Source of the DNA: Cochliopodium minus
Taxonomy: Eukaryota; Discosea; Himatismenida; Cochliopodiidae
Assembly (NCBI GenBank): GCA_024220525.1
Contig: JAMYWO010000114.1
Span: 1-36,457 of the forward strand
Direction of reading: 5' to 3'
DNA: 36,457 nucleotides
Positions within the stretch are counted from its first letter, which is position 1; each line of letters starts with the position of its first letter. Made by a program: the position numbers and the translations under genes. Shown here one piece after another: positions 25,272 to 36,366 of the stretch. The notes under the pieces are model-generated. The model did not search any database and was not told where the DNA came from. It worked only from the letters and a program-made list of their open reading frames with translations.

Positions 25272-25272
25272 N
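25272..25272. other. Single N, probable contig join
   Basis: An undetermined base exactly where the profilin reading frame begins. The ~170 bases before it do not encode a profilin N-terminus on either strand, so the two sides probably come from different contigs or flank an unsized gap. Confidence 0.75.
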
Positions 25273-25415
25273 GTAAGAAAGGACAAGGTGGTGTACACAT
25301 CTCCAAAACTGGAAAAGCAATCATTATTGGAATTTATGAAGCACCAACTATTCCATCTGAAGCTGCAATTGTTGTTGAGAAACTTGCTGATTACCTCATT
25401 GGAGTTGGTTATTAA
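25273..25415 (+). CDS. Profilin, C-terminal part
   Basis: Actin-monomer-binding cytoskeletal protein. The visible 46 residues match the end of profilin: GQGGVHISKTGKAIIIGIYE, then a Pro-containing turn (APTIPSEA) and the last helix VVEKLADYLIGVGY before TAA. The family is normally about 125-135 aa, so roughly two thirds is missing upstream, cut at the N at 25,272. Codons are less AT-rich than the neighbours and favour C-ending forms, as expected for a highly expressed gene. Confidence 0.88.
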
Positions 25416-25570
25416 GGAAATCTAATTAAATTCAAATTTTTTATTTTTCTGTTGCATTCTTTTTTTTTAATGAGTTCTTTCATGAATATTTGTGCTTTTA
25501 TCATATTGCTTTTTTCAAAAATATATAAATTTATAATAAAATTGAAGTTAAAAAATAATGGAATTTATTT

Positions 25571-25687
25571 ATGAAGAGTATCTGCTCTGAATATTTGGAT
25601 GATAATGATGAAAAAAGCATAATTGATAGCGATGATGAAACTGAAGATGATCAAGCTCATGAAGATGAACAATTCATGATAACATGA
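25571..25687 (+). CDS. Very short acidic reading frame, 38 aa
   Basis: ATG at 25,571, then about half Asp/Glu/Ser (YLDDNDEKSIIDSDDETEDD). Such runs are typical of transposase-like or nuclear-protein N-termini, and the HMG-like remnant follows in another frame 50 bases on. It may be the head of the same decayed gene. Weak on its own. Confidence 0.3.
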   Translation: MKSICSEYLDDNDEKSIIDSDDETEDDQAHEDEQFMIT

Positions 25688-25736
25688 AATACATCCAATT
25701 ATTAATAAATATTTCTGAAAATAATAGGATCTTTGA

Positions 25737-26159
25737 AAATATATTCTACAACCCGATCCTTTTCCTCTTGAATCTTCTCCTGTTACTCCTTGTGTTCCTC
25801 TTACTCCTTATGTCAATAGTTCTCCCCTTACTCCTTCACAAAGCGAAAGTCTTCCAACTCCATAAAAAATTTATGCAAATCAAAGAAGGAAAGATTTTAT
25901 TGAAGAGTATAAGAAAAACAAACACAAAACTAACCCAAGGAAAATGAAAGAAGTAATAAGGAGTGAATGGGAATACTTGAAACGTCTTGTAAAAGAGGAG
26001 ATTTTTAGGTACAATGAATTATTAAAAAAGAAAAGAAAACAAACTGTTGTAAATAATGAAGAGGAGGTTTCCTGTACAAAGAGAGAATTTAGAGGAACAG
26101 TAGAACTAAAACTCAAACAAAAGAAGAAAAGGAAATTCTGGGTTGGCTTTGAGCGATAA
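25737..26159 (+). pseudogene. HMG-box-like remnant
   Basis: One frame reads a Ser/Thr/Pro-rich segment (PLESSPVTPCVPLTPYV), an in-frame TAA at 25,863, then RRKDFIEEYKKNKHK, MKEVIRSEWEYLKRL, EEIFRYNELLKKKRK and a Lys-rich end, stop at 26,157-26,159. The pattern F-x-x-x-Y...W-x-x-L...Y-x-x-L-x-x-K is that of an HMG box (DNA-bending domain). With a stop inside and no ATG-led N-terminus, it is best called a fossil gene, or an exon of one whose introns I could not place. The gap 26,160-26,244 holds nothing else I can support. Confidence 0.4.
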
Positions 26160-26244
26160 TTGGAGAAAAGAAATACTATGTGGAAATTGTCTGACAAATC
26201 TGGATATTGAAATACCAAAGAACTTCAACTACACTGATAAAAGT

Positions 26245-26650
26245 TTTTATTTTACTTTTTATTTTATTTTTTTATTTTTTATTTAATTATATTTTTTTAT
26301 TTTTTATTTAATTATATTTTTTTATTTTTTATTTAATTATATTTTTTTTTTATTTTTTATTTTTTATTTTTTATTTTTTATTTTTTTATTTTTTTATTTT
26401 TTATTTTTTAATTTTTATTTTTTATTTTTTATTTTTTATTTTTTATTTTTTATTTTTTTATTTTTCATTTTTAAATTTTTTATTTTTTATTTTTAATTTT
26501 TATTTTTTATTTTTTATTTTTTATTTTTTATTTTTTATTTTTTATTTTTTATTTTTAATTTTTTATTTTTATTTTTTATTTTTTATTTTTTATTTTTGAT
26601 TTTTGATTTTTTTATTTTTTAACATTTATTTTTTTATTTTGATTTTTTTC
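26245..26650. repeat. Long ATTTTT/TTTATTTTTT low-complexity array
   Basis: About 400 bases built almost only from A and T in units such as TATTTTTT, with three near-copies of TTTATTTAATTATATTTT at its left. It immediately precedes the acceptor AG of the exon at 26,659, so it is probably an intron that expanded by slippage. Confidence 0.85.
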
Positions 26651-26658
26651 CAAAAAAG

Positions 26659-26855
26659 GGTTGTCATCTGGTGAAATTGCTGGTATTGTTATTGGGGTGA
26701 TAGTTTTTGTTGTTATTTTTGTTGTCTTAACAGCCGTAATACTTTGGAATAGAAACAAGGATGATGAAAAGAAGATTACTGACATCAGTATGGATTTGAT
26801 GGGTGAAAATTTGTCTATTTCAACAACTCTACCTTCTCAAACAAACAAAAATTAA
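26659..26855 (+). CDS. Last exon of a single-pass membrane protein
   Basis: After AAAAAAG, an open frame reads LSSGEIAGIVIGVIVFVVIFVVLTAVILW: a GxxxG-containing membrane helix of about 23 residues (quoted here only in outline: GEIAGIVIGVIVFVV and on), followed by a stop-transfer NRNKDDEKK and a short cytoplasmic tail ending QTNKN. No ATG begins the frame, so it is a 3' exon of a type I membrane protein; the ectodomain exons are not found upstream in the ~1.2 kb available after the N at 25,272. Confidence 0.6.
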
Positions 26856-26892
26856 ATTAAAAAAAAATATATAATTTAGTATTCAAAACTTT

Positions 26893-27989
26893 TTATTTTG
26901 AAAAATATTGAATGATTAGAACTTGTAAAACTTTTGGAATGTTGATTTTCTTTTCAGTTTCTTTCAAAGATTTGAATGAAAGCAAGATAGTTAAAACTTG
27001 ATCTTTAAAGTGTTTTGGCCAATATTTGTGTTCATCCTTTGTCCAATTTTTGTTGATAGAACTCAACAAAAAAAATAAAATAAAATTTTAATTAAAAAAA
27101 TAAAAATTTAAAATAAAATTTACTTTATAAGATTGATTAATATAATATCTTTTGGATCATCTATCGTTTCCGAATATCTAGTTTCAGAATTGAGAGAATA
27201 GATGTACCCCTTTCCGTATTTTCTTCTGGCGAGAATTGCACGAGTTTTGTCTCCCACTAAGATCTCTGTGTCTTCATGCAATTTAGTTTCATTTAAATTT
27301 ATTTTTCTTGTGTTAATTGTGTCTCCTACTTTTATTCCTTTGTGGTATATGTCTTCTTTAATGTTTTCTTTGATAAAGTGAAACATCTCATTTGGTGATA
27401 AACATCCTGAGTGTTAAAAAAATTAAAAGATTAATTGATTGAATCAATTTGTATGTTGATTGACTGATTCTCAATCATGGTAAATAATCCTTCTGTAATT
27501 TTTTTTTTTTTGCAATCAAATTTCTTAACATAAAATTATGAGTAAAATCAGATTATATATAATCAACCATTCATGGCTAGATTGAAATTTATAAAAAAAA
27601 TTTTGATATTTTTTTTAAATACCGTATACTGCTTGTAATTTTTCTCCACTCAACCTTCCTTTAGGACCATAAGTATAATTTGCTACATTTTGATAACCCA
27701 AAGTACAAATATTTCCTCCCTTTTCGATATAATCAGCAAGATCATCTCCCAATTCCTTTCCTTCTCCCTCATTTTTGATAAGATTCCCTCCATCAAGAAA
27801 AATCAAATCGAATTCAAAAATATTCAATCCTTCCAATTTCAATTCTCCATATTTCTTTCTTTTATCTTGAGTGTAGGGATTGATATCATATTCAAATACG
27901 TTTTGATTTGCATTCAGTAAATTTTGATATTTATTTTTCCCGAAAAAAGCAACTCTTATATTCTCTTTGATCAAATTCTCACCTTTCAT
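26893..27989 (-). CDS. GATase-like-domain protein, paralogue 1, three exons, 272 aa
   Basis: Exons 27,989-27,623; 27,406-27,124; 27,061-26,893, GT-AG, total 819 bases, in frame. The first exon reads like a class I glutamine-amidotransferase-like/ThuA-type fold without a clear catalytic Cys: NIRVAFFGKNKY, FEFDLIFLDGGN, LADYIEKGGNICTLGYQN and NYTYGPKGRL. The second ends the fold with HEDTEILVGDK, ILARRKYGKGYIYSLNSE. The third adds NWTKDEHKYWPKHFKDQV, a Trp/His/Pro-Phe motif resembling C-terminal modules repeated in amoeba protein families. The likely role is unknown (binding rather than catalysis). Its twin lies at 28,079-29,176. Confidence 0.72.
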
Positions 27990-28078
27990 CTTTGTGAAGA
28001 AATCTGAATTTTTTTTATTTTAATTTTTTTTTTTTAATTTTATATTTAAAAAAATTGTTTGTTCAATTAAAAAAAAAA

Positions 28079-29176
28079 TTAAAAGGTATAGTAAATCAAA
28101 GAAAAAGTATCTATGATGAGTATCTGTATCACTTTAGGAATGTTGATTTTCTTTTTAGTTTCTTTCAAAGATTTGAATGAAAGCAAAATGGTAAAAACTT
28201 GCTCTTTAAAATCTTTTGGCCAATATTTGTGTTCATCCTTTGTCCAGTTTTTGTTTATCGAACTTTAATTTTAAAATCAATTAAGTCCACAAAAATAAAA
28301 TCATTTTAAATTAAAAAAAAATAATTGGAGTTTGCGATACATAATTTAAAAATGTAAATAAAATTAAAATTATTAAATGAATTATGTCACAAAATATTTT
28401 TTTTTTTTTTACTTTATAAGATTTGTTACTAAAAATTCTACAGTATTATTTTCTGACTTGCTATCAGAATTAAGAGAGTAAATGTGACCCCTCCCATACT
28501 TTCTTCTTGCAAGAATTGCGTGGTCTTTATCCCCTACCAAAATTTCAGTGTCTTCATGCAACTCTGTTTCATTTGCTCTTATCTTTCTTGTTCTGATCTT
28601 GTCTCCAATTTTTATTCCCTTGCAGAAAATGTTTTCCAAATTTTTTTTCGTAAACTCAAATTGGACATTTGGTGTTAAACATCCTATTTTTAAAAATATA
28701 ATTTTATAATTTTAAAAATAATTATTTTTAAATATTTTCTCTGAAAAATAAATTTGATCAATGTATCATTTATATATGTTGATTCAAATTTAACATCCTT
28801 TAATTTTTTAAATACCGTATACTGCTTGTAATCTTTCACTTCTCAATCTTCCTTTTGGACCATAGGTGTAATTTGCCACATTCTGGAATCCCAAAGTACA
28901 AATATTTCCTCCCTTTTCGATATAATCAGCGTAATCATCTCCCAATTCTTTTCCTTCTCCCTCATCTTTGAAAGTGTTTCCATCAAGGAAAATCAAATCG
29001 AAATCAAACATATTCAATCCCTCCAATTTCAATTCTCCATATTTCTTCCTATGAATATCATTAGGATTCATATTATATTCAAATACATTTTGATTGAGAT
29101 GAAAATAATTCTTATATTTGTTTTGCCCAAAAAAAGCAACTCTGATATTCTCTTTTATCAATTTTTCACCCTCCAT
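28079..29176 (-). CDS. GATase-like-domain protein, paralogue 2, three exons, 271 aa
   Basis: Exons 29,176-28,816; 28,683-28,413; 28,262-28,079, GT-AG, total 816 bases, in frame, with introns at the same positions and phases as paralogue 1. Matching blocks: NIRVAFFGQNKY, FDFDLIFLDGN, YADYIEKGGNICTLGFQN, NYTYGPKGRL, HEDTEILVGDK, ILARRKYGRGHIYSLNSD, NWTKDEHKYWPKDFKEQV. The C-terminus differs (IIDTFSLIYYTF against IIQYFSK). The two lie head to tail 90 bases apart: a tandem duplication with both copies open. Confidence 0.72.
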
Positions 29177-29304
29177 CTTTGCAATTTAAACTCAATTTTT
29201 TTTTATTTTTTTAAAAATATTTTAAGTAAAAAAATAAATTTAAAAAAAAATAAATGAAAGTTAATTTTAAAACAAGAATTTTTTTGTTTAATATCAAAAA
29301 CTTT

Positions 29305-31280
29305 TTATTTTTTCAAATTTCCTAAAATCCAACTTATAATTTTAATCATCTCATTAGCTGTTGAACCAACAGCACAGTGCAATCCAGTTCCCCTCAAAGC
29401 ATCAAGTCTCAATAAGGAAGTTCCTTGGTTCATAGGGGTTGGTAACTTTGAATAAAAGATAGAAGATTGGTTATTAGCCAATGTATCCAATGGACTTTGT
29501 ACAACAAGAATAGGACCCCTAAAAAGAATTTTTATAATTTAAAAATCATAAGTTTTAAAATAAATAAAATGAACCAAAAAAAAAAAAAATAAAAAATTTG
29601 AAATAAAAATTTGAAATAAAAATAAAAAATAAAGTAAATAAGGTAAATAAAAAATAAAAAAATAAAAAAATAAAAAAATAAAAAAATAAAAAAATAAAAA
29701 AATAAAAAAATAAAAAAATAAAAAAATAAAAGATAAAAGATAAAAAATCAAAAATATTTTTTCTTCTTTTACCTTGAATTATTAAAATTTTGAGTTACGT
29801 TCACCAAATTGTATGGTTCAAAAGCAGTAAACAAGGAGTATGGACTGGAGATGTTGAATCCCAGTTGACCAAAGTTCAAAATGAAATCCAAAGACAAACC
29901 GTAGTTTCTTCCTTGATTCAACAAATTGTCAAAGGTGGAAGATTGTCCACTGTAAAACAATTCTTTAATTTGAGATGGGACAGAGCCTTTGATAATATTT
30001 AAAAAAAAATTTTTAAAAAATTATTATTATTTCAAAACTTTTCAAAAAAAATAATTATTTTTAAAAAAAACTTTTTTTTTTTTTACAAATTACAGATTGA
30101 AAGAAATCATAAAAAGCTCCATCTGCAACCAACATACTTATTCTCGTGTCAAAAGCATAAGCTTGAGGAGTCAAATATCCACCAAAACTTCTTCCCCACA
30201 AAACGATGTTGCCAGCTTGAGCCCAGCTTTTTTGGATGGAGTAATCTATCACTTGCGAAACTACTTCATTGAAGTTTGCTACGAAAAAAAGATTTTGGAA
30301 TCTTGCCACCATTCCTTGACCCGGTCCATCAAATACCAATAAGTTAAATCCTAAGTTTAAAAAATGAATAAAATTAATTTAAAAATTAAAAAAAAATTAA
30401 AATAATTTAAAAAAAAAATTCAATTTAAAATCCACTAAATATATTTTTTTTTTACCATAATCTATTACCATACGCATATCTATTACTGACATTTCTGCAT
30501 CTCCATCATACCCTGTCACTCCAAGTATCAAAGGATAATTTTTTATGTTATTTCCGCTTGTGCAGTAGTATCCTGTCAAAAAGTATTGGATGTTGTTTTG
30601 GGTGTAAGGTATGTTTACTGGAATACATTTTGGGAAAAGCGGAGAATTTAAAGATAAGGCTGTTTTGAAGGTATTAACACTTCTGTTGTAGATATCCAGT
30701 GCTGTTGGATCAAAATGATCACTGAATCTTTCTGCTGTTCTATAATAAGTTGATGCTCTCATATATAAACTACTTGCGGAAATAGTATCTATTTATTAAC
30801 GAATATTTATTTTTGATTAAATTGAATGGATATAATAGCTAATGAAAGGATGAATTCATCTTTATCAACAGAAATTTTTTATGTTTGTTTACCTCCTTTT
30901 ATAATATAATTTGTTGCTTCTTTTTCCAATTCTGTTGCCAAATTTGACCATTCATCAAACCATATATTCTTTAAATTTTGGATAGATACGCTATCACTAT
31001 TAATTTTTTGTTCAATGATTCTTAATCTAACGATATATTCAGATAAATCAACAGCATTTATTGAAATAGCAGATAAACTGAGCATAGATTCAAAAATTAA
31101 TGTTGCATTTGCAGATCTATTTTGAACATCCTGGAAATTATCAAATTGCCAAGCATAATAATTAAGCTCTGTTTCATTTATTTTGAGATTTGCATAGGTA
31201 CAATCCACTTGTCTTTGAGAAGAAGCATATTGAATAAATAGAAAAGCTAAAAGCAAGAAACAAAACAAATATAATTTCAT
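29305..31280 (-). CDS. Secreted alpha/beta hydrolase, five exons, 470 aa
   Basis: Exons 31,280-30,893; 30,788-30,456; 30,350-30,087; 29,986-29,773; 29,518-29,305, GT-AG, total 1413 bases, in frame. Signal peptide MKLYLFCFLLLAFLFIQYAS. Fold: LILGVTGYDGDAEM (oxyanion region), LVFDGPGQGMV, nucleophile elbow LWGRSFGGYL (GxSxG, Ser near 290), then candidate acid Asp in VVQSPLDTLA and His in GTGLHCAVGS. An N-terminal helical part of about 130 residues precedes the core, as in serine esterase/peptidase-like secreted enzymes. Substrate unknown. The fourth intron holds a TTTTTTA-type repeat. The exon 3/4 junction (after SVI) is the least certain. Confidence 0.82.
29575..29755. repeat. AAAAAAT-type repeat in hydrolase intron
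   Basis: About a dozen AAAAAAT units flanked by AATTTGAAATA pieces, inside the last intron of the hydrolase gene. The same AAATTTGAAAT motif recurs at 32,165-32,205 and 32,488-32,558. Confidence 0.8.
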
Positions 31281-31505
31281 TTTTTTTTTTTTTTGTTTTG
31301 TTTTTTTATTTCAATTTTTTGTTTTTCTTCTCTTTCGGATTTTTTTAATAATTTTAAATCCGAAATGGAAGAAAAATAAAATGTTCAAAGAAAAATTTCA
31401 TAAAAGCCTCATAAAAAACTTTTTTCTTGGGGAGCATCCTTTTTCAAAAAAAAAAAGAAAACTTAATTTAAATGAATTTTATTCAACAAAACACACCCTG
31501 AAAAT
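31281..31505. other. Short intergenic stretch
   Basis: A and T runs and a 5' leader region of the hydrolase gene on the minus strand, plus the 3' end of the amidoligase-like gene. TCCGAAAG and TCCGAAAT-like pieces on the complement (31,335-31,370) form a weak inverted repeat around an ATT core. No gene is supported here. Confidence 0.4.
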
Positions 31506-32448
31506 TCAATTTTTACAATCATTGCAGCAAACAGGATCGGAATGTCCCATATCGTTTTGGTGTTGATACAAACGACTAGGAAAAGGGAAAGACCTTCCAC
31601 ATTCACAAAGATAAGGATCCCAAACACCATATTTACGCGCACGTTGGGTGTAATAAGCTTCTAGCATTGGCTGTTTAACTACCCACATGAACATTCTTTT
31701 CAACTTAAACAAATAAAATTTTCAAAAGACAATAAATGAATAAACGAACAAAAAAAATTATAAATAAAAAATAAAAAATAAAAAATAAAATAAAGATAAT
31801 AAATAAAAAAATAAAAAATCAGAAATAAAATCCTTAAAAATAATAAAATAAATAAAAATAAATAAAAATAAACAAAAATAAATAAAATAAAAATAAACAA
31901 AAATAAATAAATATTCATTTTTCCTTGGATATTTACCTGGTATTCCGCATCTCTATCGTTTTGAAAGTTGTCAGGGAAAGCTTCAGAATTGACGGTGTTG
32001 TTAACAAAATGCAAGATTAAAAGGATCCAAGCTTGAATTTTTCTTAAAAAAAAAATAAAATAAACAAGAAAACAGAAATAATGAAAAATAATTATTAAAA
32101 TCAATTTATAATATTAAAAAAATAAAAAAAATAAAAAAAAAGTAAAAAAAAAAAAATAATAAAAATTTGAAATAAAAAAATAAAAATTTGAAATAAAAAA
32201 TTAAAAAAAATAAAAATTTAAATTAAAATTTAAAATTAAATTTTTTATTGATATACATGTAATTCGATGTTCCATTGTGTTGCCTAAATTCAATAGTGGG
32301 AGACTGATGTGAAGTCCTTTGGAGATTTAATTTGAAATATCTGTCACCTTGGGGGTTCATGAACTTTTTCAAGTAGTTAAGAGTGAAGCAACTCTTTATT
32401 TTCTCTTTGATTGTTTCGTTAGAGTAGTTTCTGAACTGAAGCAAATGA
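31506..32448 (-). CDS. Amidoligase-like enzyme, 3' part
   Basis: Exons 32,448-32,257; 32,042-31,937; 31,703-31,506, GT-AG, in frame. The signature is GDRYFKLNLQ...PTIEFRQHNGT in the first exon and, after the splice, IKIQAWILLILHFVNN: the order RYxxLNL, TIEFRQHxGT, WI-x-FV that marks the putative amidoligase family (COOH-NH2 ligases related to glutamine synthetase, best known in bacteria and fungi). The last exon adds a long helix and CECGRSFPF...HQNDMGH, a C2H2-like finger, and a Cys-rich end. The N-terminal catalytic half is missing; the N at 32,560 lies 112 bases upstream of the first exon seen. Confidence 0.68.
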
Positions 32449-32559
32449 CTATTTAAGAAAAAAAAATGAAATATAAAAAAATAATAAAAAATTTGAAATA
32501 AAAAATTTGAAATAAAAAATTTGAAATAAAAAATTTGAAATAAAAAATTTGAAATAAAA

Positions 32560-32560
32560 N
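32560..32560. other. Single N, probable contig join
   Basis: An undetermined base at the edge of an AAATTTGAAATAAA repeat, inside what should be the upstream intron of the amidoligase-like gene. The next 211 bases (32,561-32,771) hold no coding sequence that I recognise, only the AT-rich upstream region of the gene at 32,772. Confidence 0.7.
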
Positions 32561-32771
32561 CCAAGTTTTAGTGATTCAGACAATTAAAACAATTATTTTT
32601 TATTATTTAAAAATCAATCTTTGTTTTTTATGAAAATACGAGCTGGTTAAAGTTTTTGATTTTTATTTTGATTTTTTTTTCATAAATCTCTTGTTTCTCT
32701 GAAATTATGTTGGCTACTATTAATTAAAACAAATATTTATAAAATTTGTTTATAATAATAAAATTAAGCAA

Positions 32772-35700
32772 ATGAAATTCACCATCTTTCTATTTTTGAC
32801 TTTATTTCCATTCTTTTACGGTCAAATAATTTTTATTTCGAGTTGTACAACTCTCCAAAATATTATTACAAACAATAATACTGTAAATTACATTTTGCAG
32901 AATAGTTTTGATTGTTCTTCCACCAATTTCTATCCAATTGGAGGATCAAGTTCATTTTTTCAAGGTATATTTTTTTATATAATATTTTATATTCTATTTT
33001 TAAAAAAGGAACTACAATAATCAAAGGAACTCTTGATGGAAATGGATTTGCTATTTCAAATTTAAAAATATATAATACAACAAATAATTATATAGGATTA
33101 TTCTCTATTGGTGTGAATGCTAAAGTAAAATTGACCTTAAAATCAAAATCATTTTAATCTTCTTCTTTATCAATAATAGGTCAAAAATATCACTTTTTTG
33201 AATATAAATGTAACAGGATCGATGAATGGAATATCTGGTCTATTTGGAAGATGTGATTCATGTATATTGGATTCCATAATATTCAACACTTCATCTGAGA
33301 ATGGGATGAATATAATAAAGGGAAGTGGGAGTTCAAGGAGTTTTATAGCAGGATTTGTTGCAAATGGTACAGCAACAACCATAAGCAATTCTATAATACA
33401 AAATACGATCATAGATGGATCAGGATGTAAGATTATATTGAAATATTAATCAACATATTTAAGATAATATGATAATTCAGATCTCATTGATTAACAATAT
33501 AGTAATCTAAAGTTCAGTGAAGCAATAAATTGTTATTGTTTATATTGTTCAAAAAATATAAAGATTCTCAAACACTTTATCTTTTAGCTATTTATTAAAC
33601 GAATATTTTTAAAAGATAATTATGCTGGTGGGTTTGGAGGATATATAAGCTATAACGATGCATTCAATTTACACAATATTGGATTTCAATCTAATCCTAG
33701 CACTTCACTAGTAACAGGAAGTATAAGTGTAGGTACGAATTGATCTTTATTTTTGCGAAAATTCAATTTTAAAATTTTATAAAGGAGGAATCTTTGGACA
33801 GTTTTATAATGCAACGCTTTCAAGATGTGGAGTAAGTAATGGATTAATAAAAGGAATAACAAATGTAGGAGGTGTGGTAAAATTTCTATCATTAACATAA
33901 AAAATGATAAAAAAAGTTTTTAAATAATAAATAAAAAATAAAAATAAAAAAAAATCAAATAAAAAATAACAATAAATAATCTTATCAAAAAAAAAAAAGC
34001 CTTGATTTGTTATTTTTAAAACAAAACACTTTTTTGGTAGGTTGGTTATTGTACTAACACTGATTCTTACCAACTTTATGTAAAGTCTAGTGTAGTTGTA
34101 AATGGAACTACCAGAATCGGAGGGTTGGTTGGTAAATTACTTATAAAAAAAATGAAATAAAAAAATAATTCTTTGTAATTTTAATTAGGATACAATCTTT
34201 TTTTCATGTTTAAAGGAAATTATTTGAATTTCAATTCTTATTCAAGAGCAATTGTAAAGAGAAAAAATTTTCTTTTTTTATTTATGTTTTTTAATACTTT
34301 TGTGTTTTGATTTAATTACTCCTAGGTTATTTCCACTATTTCCCTTGTTGGTGGATTGTATGGACGAGTTATGGTGAATGAATTAGTATTTTTATCGTTA
34401 TTTCAAAATCTCTACTCATCAGGATCTGTAAAAAATAAAAAAATCAAAAAAATAATGTGATAAAATTAATAAAAAATTGAAATTTTTTAAAAAATATCTT
34501 AAAATGAAGTTTTTTAAATTATAAAAAGACTTCATTGATTTGAACATTGGGGATGTCCAAAAATATTACAACAGTTTAAAATTTGTTTGTAAAATTTTAT
34601 ATCCGCTAACCAAGTTGTAATATTTGGACATTTTATTGATAAAAATAAAATTTTTTTATTAAACATTTTTTTTCTTTAAAAATAAATAGGTTTCGGGAAA
34701 TGGCATTATGGGTTCTTCAATCGGATCCATTTCGGGTGGTGCTAATTGCTCATTTGTCAACGTCACTTTCAACAACCAAGAGAGTTCCCTTCCTGCTTTG
34801 GGATCAGGGAGTTGCAGTGACTCTACTCAGCCTGTTGGAATGAATTGCTCAGAACAATACAACCAAGTTTTGGGGTTTGATCAAAATATATGGTTGGGAA
34901 ATAATTTAAAGAATGGTAATTTTTGTTATTTTTCTTTTTTTATTTTAACTTTTTTTGTTTTAATATTTATTTTTATTTTCATTTTTTTTTTTTCATTTTT
35001 CATTCATTTATTTATCCATTTTTTTCATTTATTTTCCAATTAACTTTTTTTGTTTTTAAATTTTTTTTTTTTTATTTTTGTTTTACTACATTCAATATTT
35101 TTTTTTCATTTTCCAGTTTATTTTTATTTCATTCATAATAACTTTTTATTCATTTTTTATTTAGAAATCCCCTCTAGTTATGGTTCTTGTACTTGTTCGT
35201 CTGGGTGTCCCACAACAGCTGCCCCAGAAACTAATTCACCCACACCAACCGAAATAACCACAACAACACCACCTTCAACTGAAATAACCACAACTACACC
35301 ACCTTCAACAAACCTACCTACAACTGCAACACCCACAACTATATTTCCTTCAACATCGATACCTTCAACAGACCTACCTACAACTGCAACACTCACAACT
35401 ATATTTCCTTCAACATCTATACCTTCAACAAACATACCTTCAACAATAACTCCCACTACAACTACACCTTCAACAAATATACCTTCAACATCCACACCCA
35501 CAACTATATTTCCTTCAACATCTATACCTTCAACAATAACTCCCACTACAACTACACCTTCAACTGACATACCTTCAACAAATATACCTTCAACAATAAC
35601 TCCCACTACAACTACACCTTCAACAAATATACCTTCAACATCCACACCCACAACTATATTTCCTTCAACATCTATACCTTCTACAATAACTCCCACTACA

Positions 35701-36366
35701 ACATTGAATCCCAACACAGGAGTACCATCCAGTATATCTCCTACAGAAGCATTCACTTCTACATTCACTACTACTCTACCTACCTCTTCTCCTACTACAT
35801 TGCTTCCCACCTTCTTACCTTCAAATTGTTTGTACAATGTAACAAACTGTGAGAAGTGCGGATCTCTTCCAATTTTGGTCGACCCAAACCTTTTCGATGT
35901 ATTTTGCAATTTTGACGGAGAATCTTGGTACTATTTCTATTACAATAAAATCTCTTCCACCTCTACCATTTCCCAATCCTTCACCTTAAACTACACCAAC
36001 ATTTTATTTAGCGGAAATTTAAATTTAACTTCCGAATCCAACATTTCTTTTGTTCTTTCAATAGACAACAGAAATTCCAAATTAAATGTTACTGGATGTC
36101 TCAACATAAACGGAAATATCAATTTTGTATTGGATAAAAGACCCTCCAACGGAAATCTCGAAATTCCAATCATCTATTATAATTGTACATATCCTTTTCT
36201 TTTGAGGGATTTCCTACTCAACCTCGTAGTTAACTACAAAAACAATAAATGTGACAAGATCAAAGCCTCTTTGGATAACCAAAAACAAGGTACTTTATCT
36301 GTATTGCTGTCTTCCAAATTAAACGCAAATTGTAATAGTAAATCTAATTTTTCTGGACTATTTTAA
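32772..36366 (+). CDS. Secreted beta-helix (GLUG-like) and mucin-like protein, ten exons, 807 aa
   Basis: Exons 32,772-32,964; 33,009-33,124; 33,180-33,426; 33,616-33,732; 33,785-33,876; 34,041-34,131; 34,216-34,253; 34,326-34,427; 34,690-34,915; 35,165-36,366; GT-AG, all phases agree (2424 bases). Signal peptide MKFTIFLFLTLFPFFYGQ. Residues about 60-370 hold GLUG-like repeats (TLDGNGFAISNL, NYIGLFSI, SGLFGRC, GGFGGYIS, GGIFGQF, RIGGLVG, LVGGLYG), typical of a right-handed beta-helix in adhesins. Residues about 425-620 are a Thr/Ser/Pro mucin stalk, followed by a Cys-containing, strand-rich end domain (NCEKCGSLPILVD onward). Probably a secreted or wall/surface glycoprotein. The exon 3/4 junction is the weakest. 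Confidence 0.75.
34553..34631. repeat. Imperfect inverted repeat in intron 8
   Basis: ATGTCCAAAAATATTACAAC (34,553-34,572) pairs with GTTGTAATATTTGGACAT (34,614-34,631) apart from a two-base bulge, with a 41-base spacer. The intron is longer than its neighbours. It may be a small non-autonomous DNA transposon remnant or a structured intron element. Confidence 0.5.
35225..35715 (+). repeat. Mucin-type coding repeats
   Basis: DNA repeats of about 12-bp units (CCTTCAACA plus a variable codon) that also form longer units of about 120-140 bases, for example ACTATATTTCCTTCAACATC at 35,339, 35,399, 35,504 and 35,651. They encode TTTPSTNIPST-like peptide units and are expected to vary in copy number between alleles. 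Confidence 0.85.

Noticed and set aside
26893-29176. The tandem paralogues as long terminal repeats of a retroelement
   Set aside because: The repeated sequence is coding, with conserved splice sites, and nothing resembling a retroelement lies between.
29539-32104. Phe/Ile/Leu-rich frames as membrane proteins (for example 29,539-29,751 and 31,700-32,104)
   Set aside because: They are translations of TTTTTA-type intron repeats, not genes.
35178-35909. 243-aa minus-strand frame of Val/Gly/Glu repeats
   Set aside because: Complement of the mucin-type repeats. The plus strand has a signal peptide, consistent splicing and phases.
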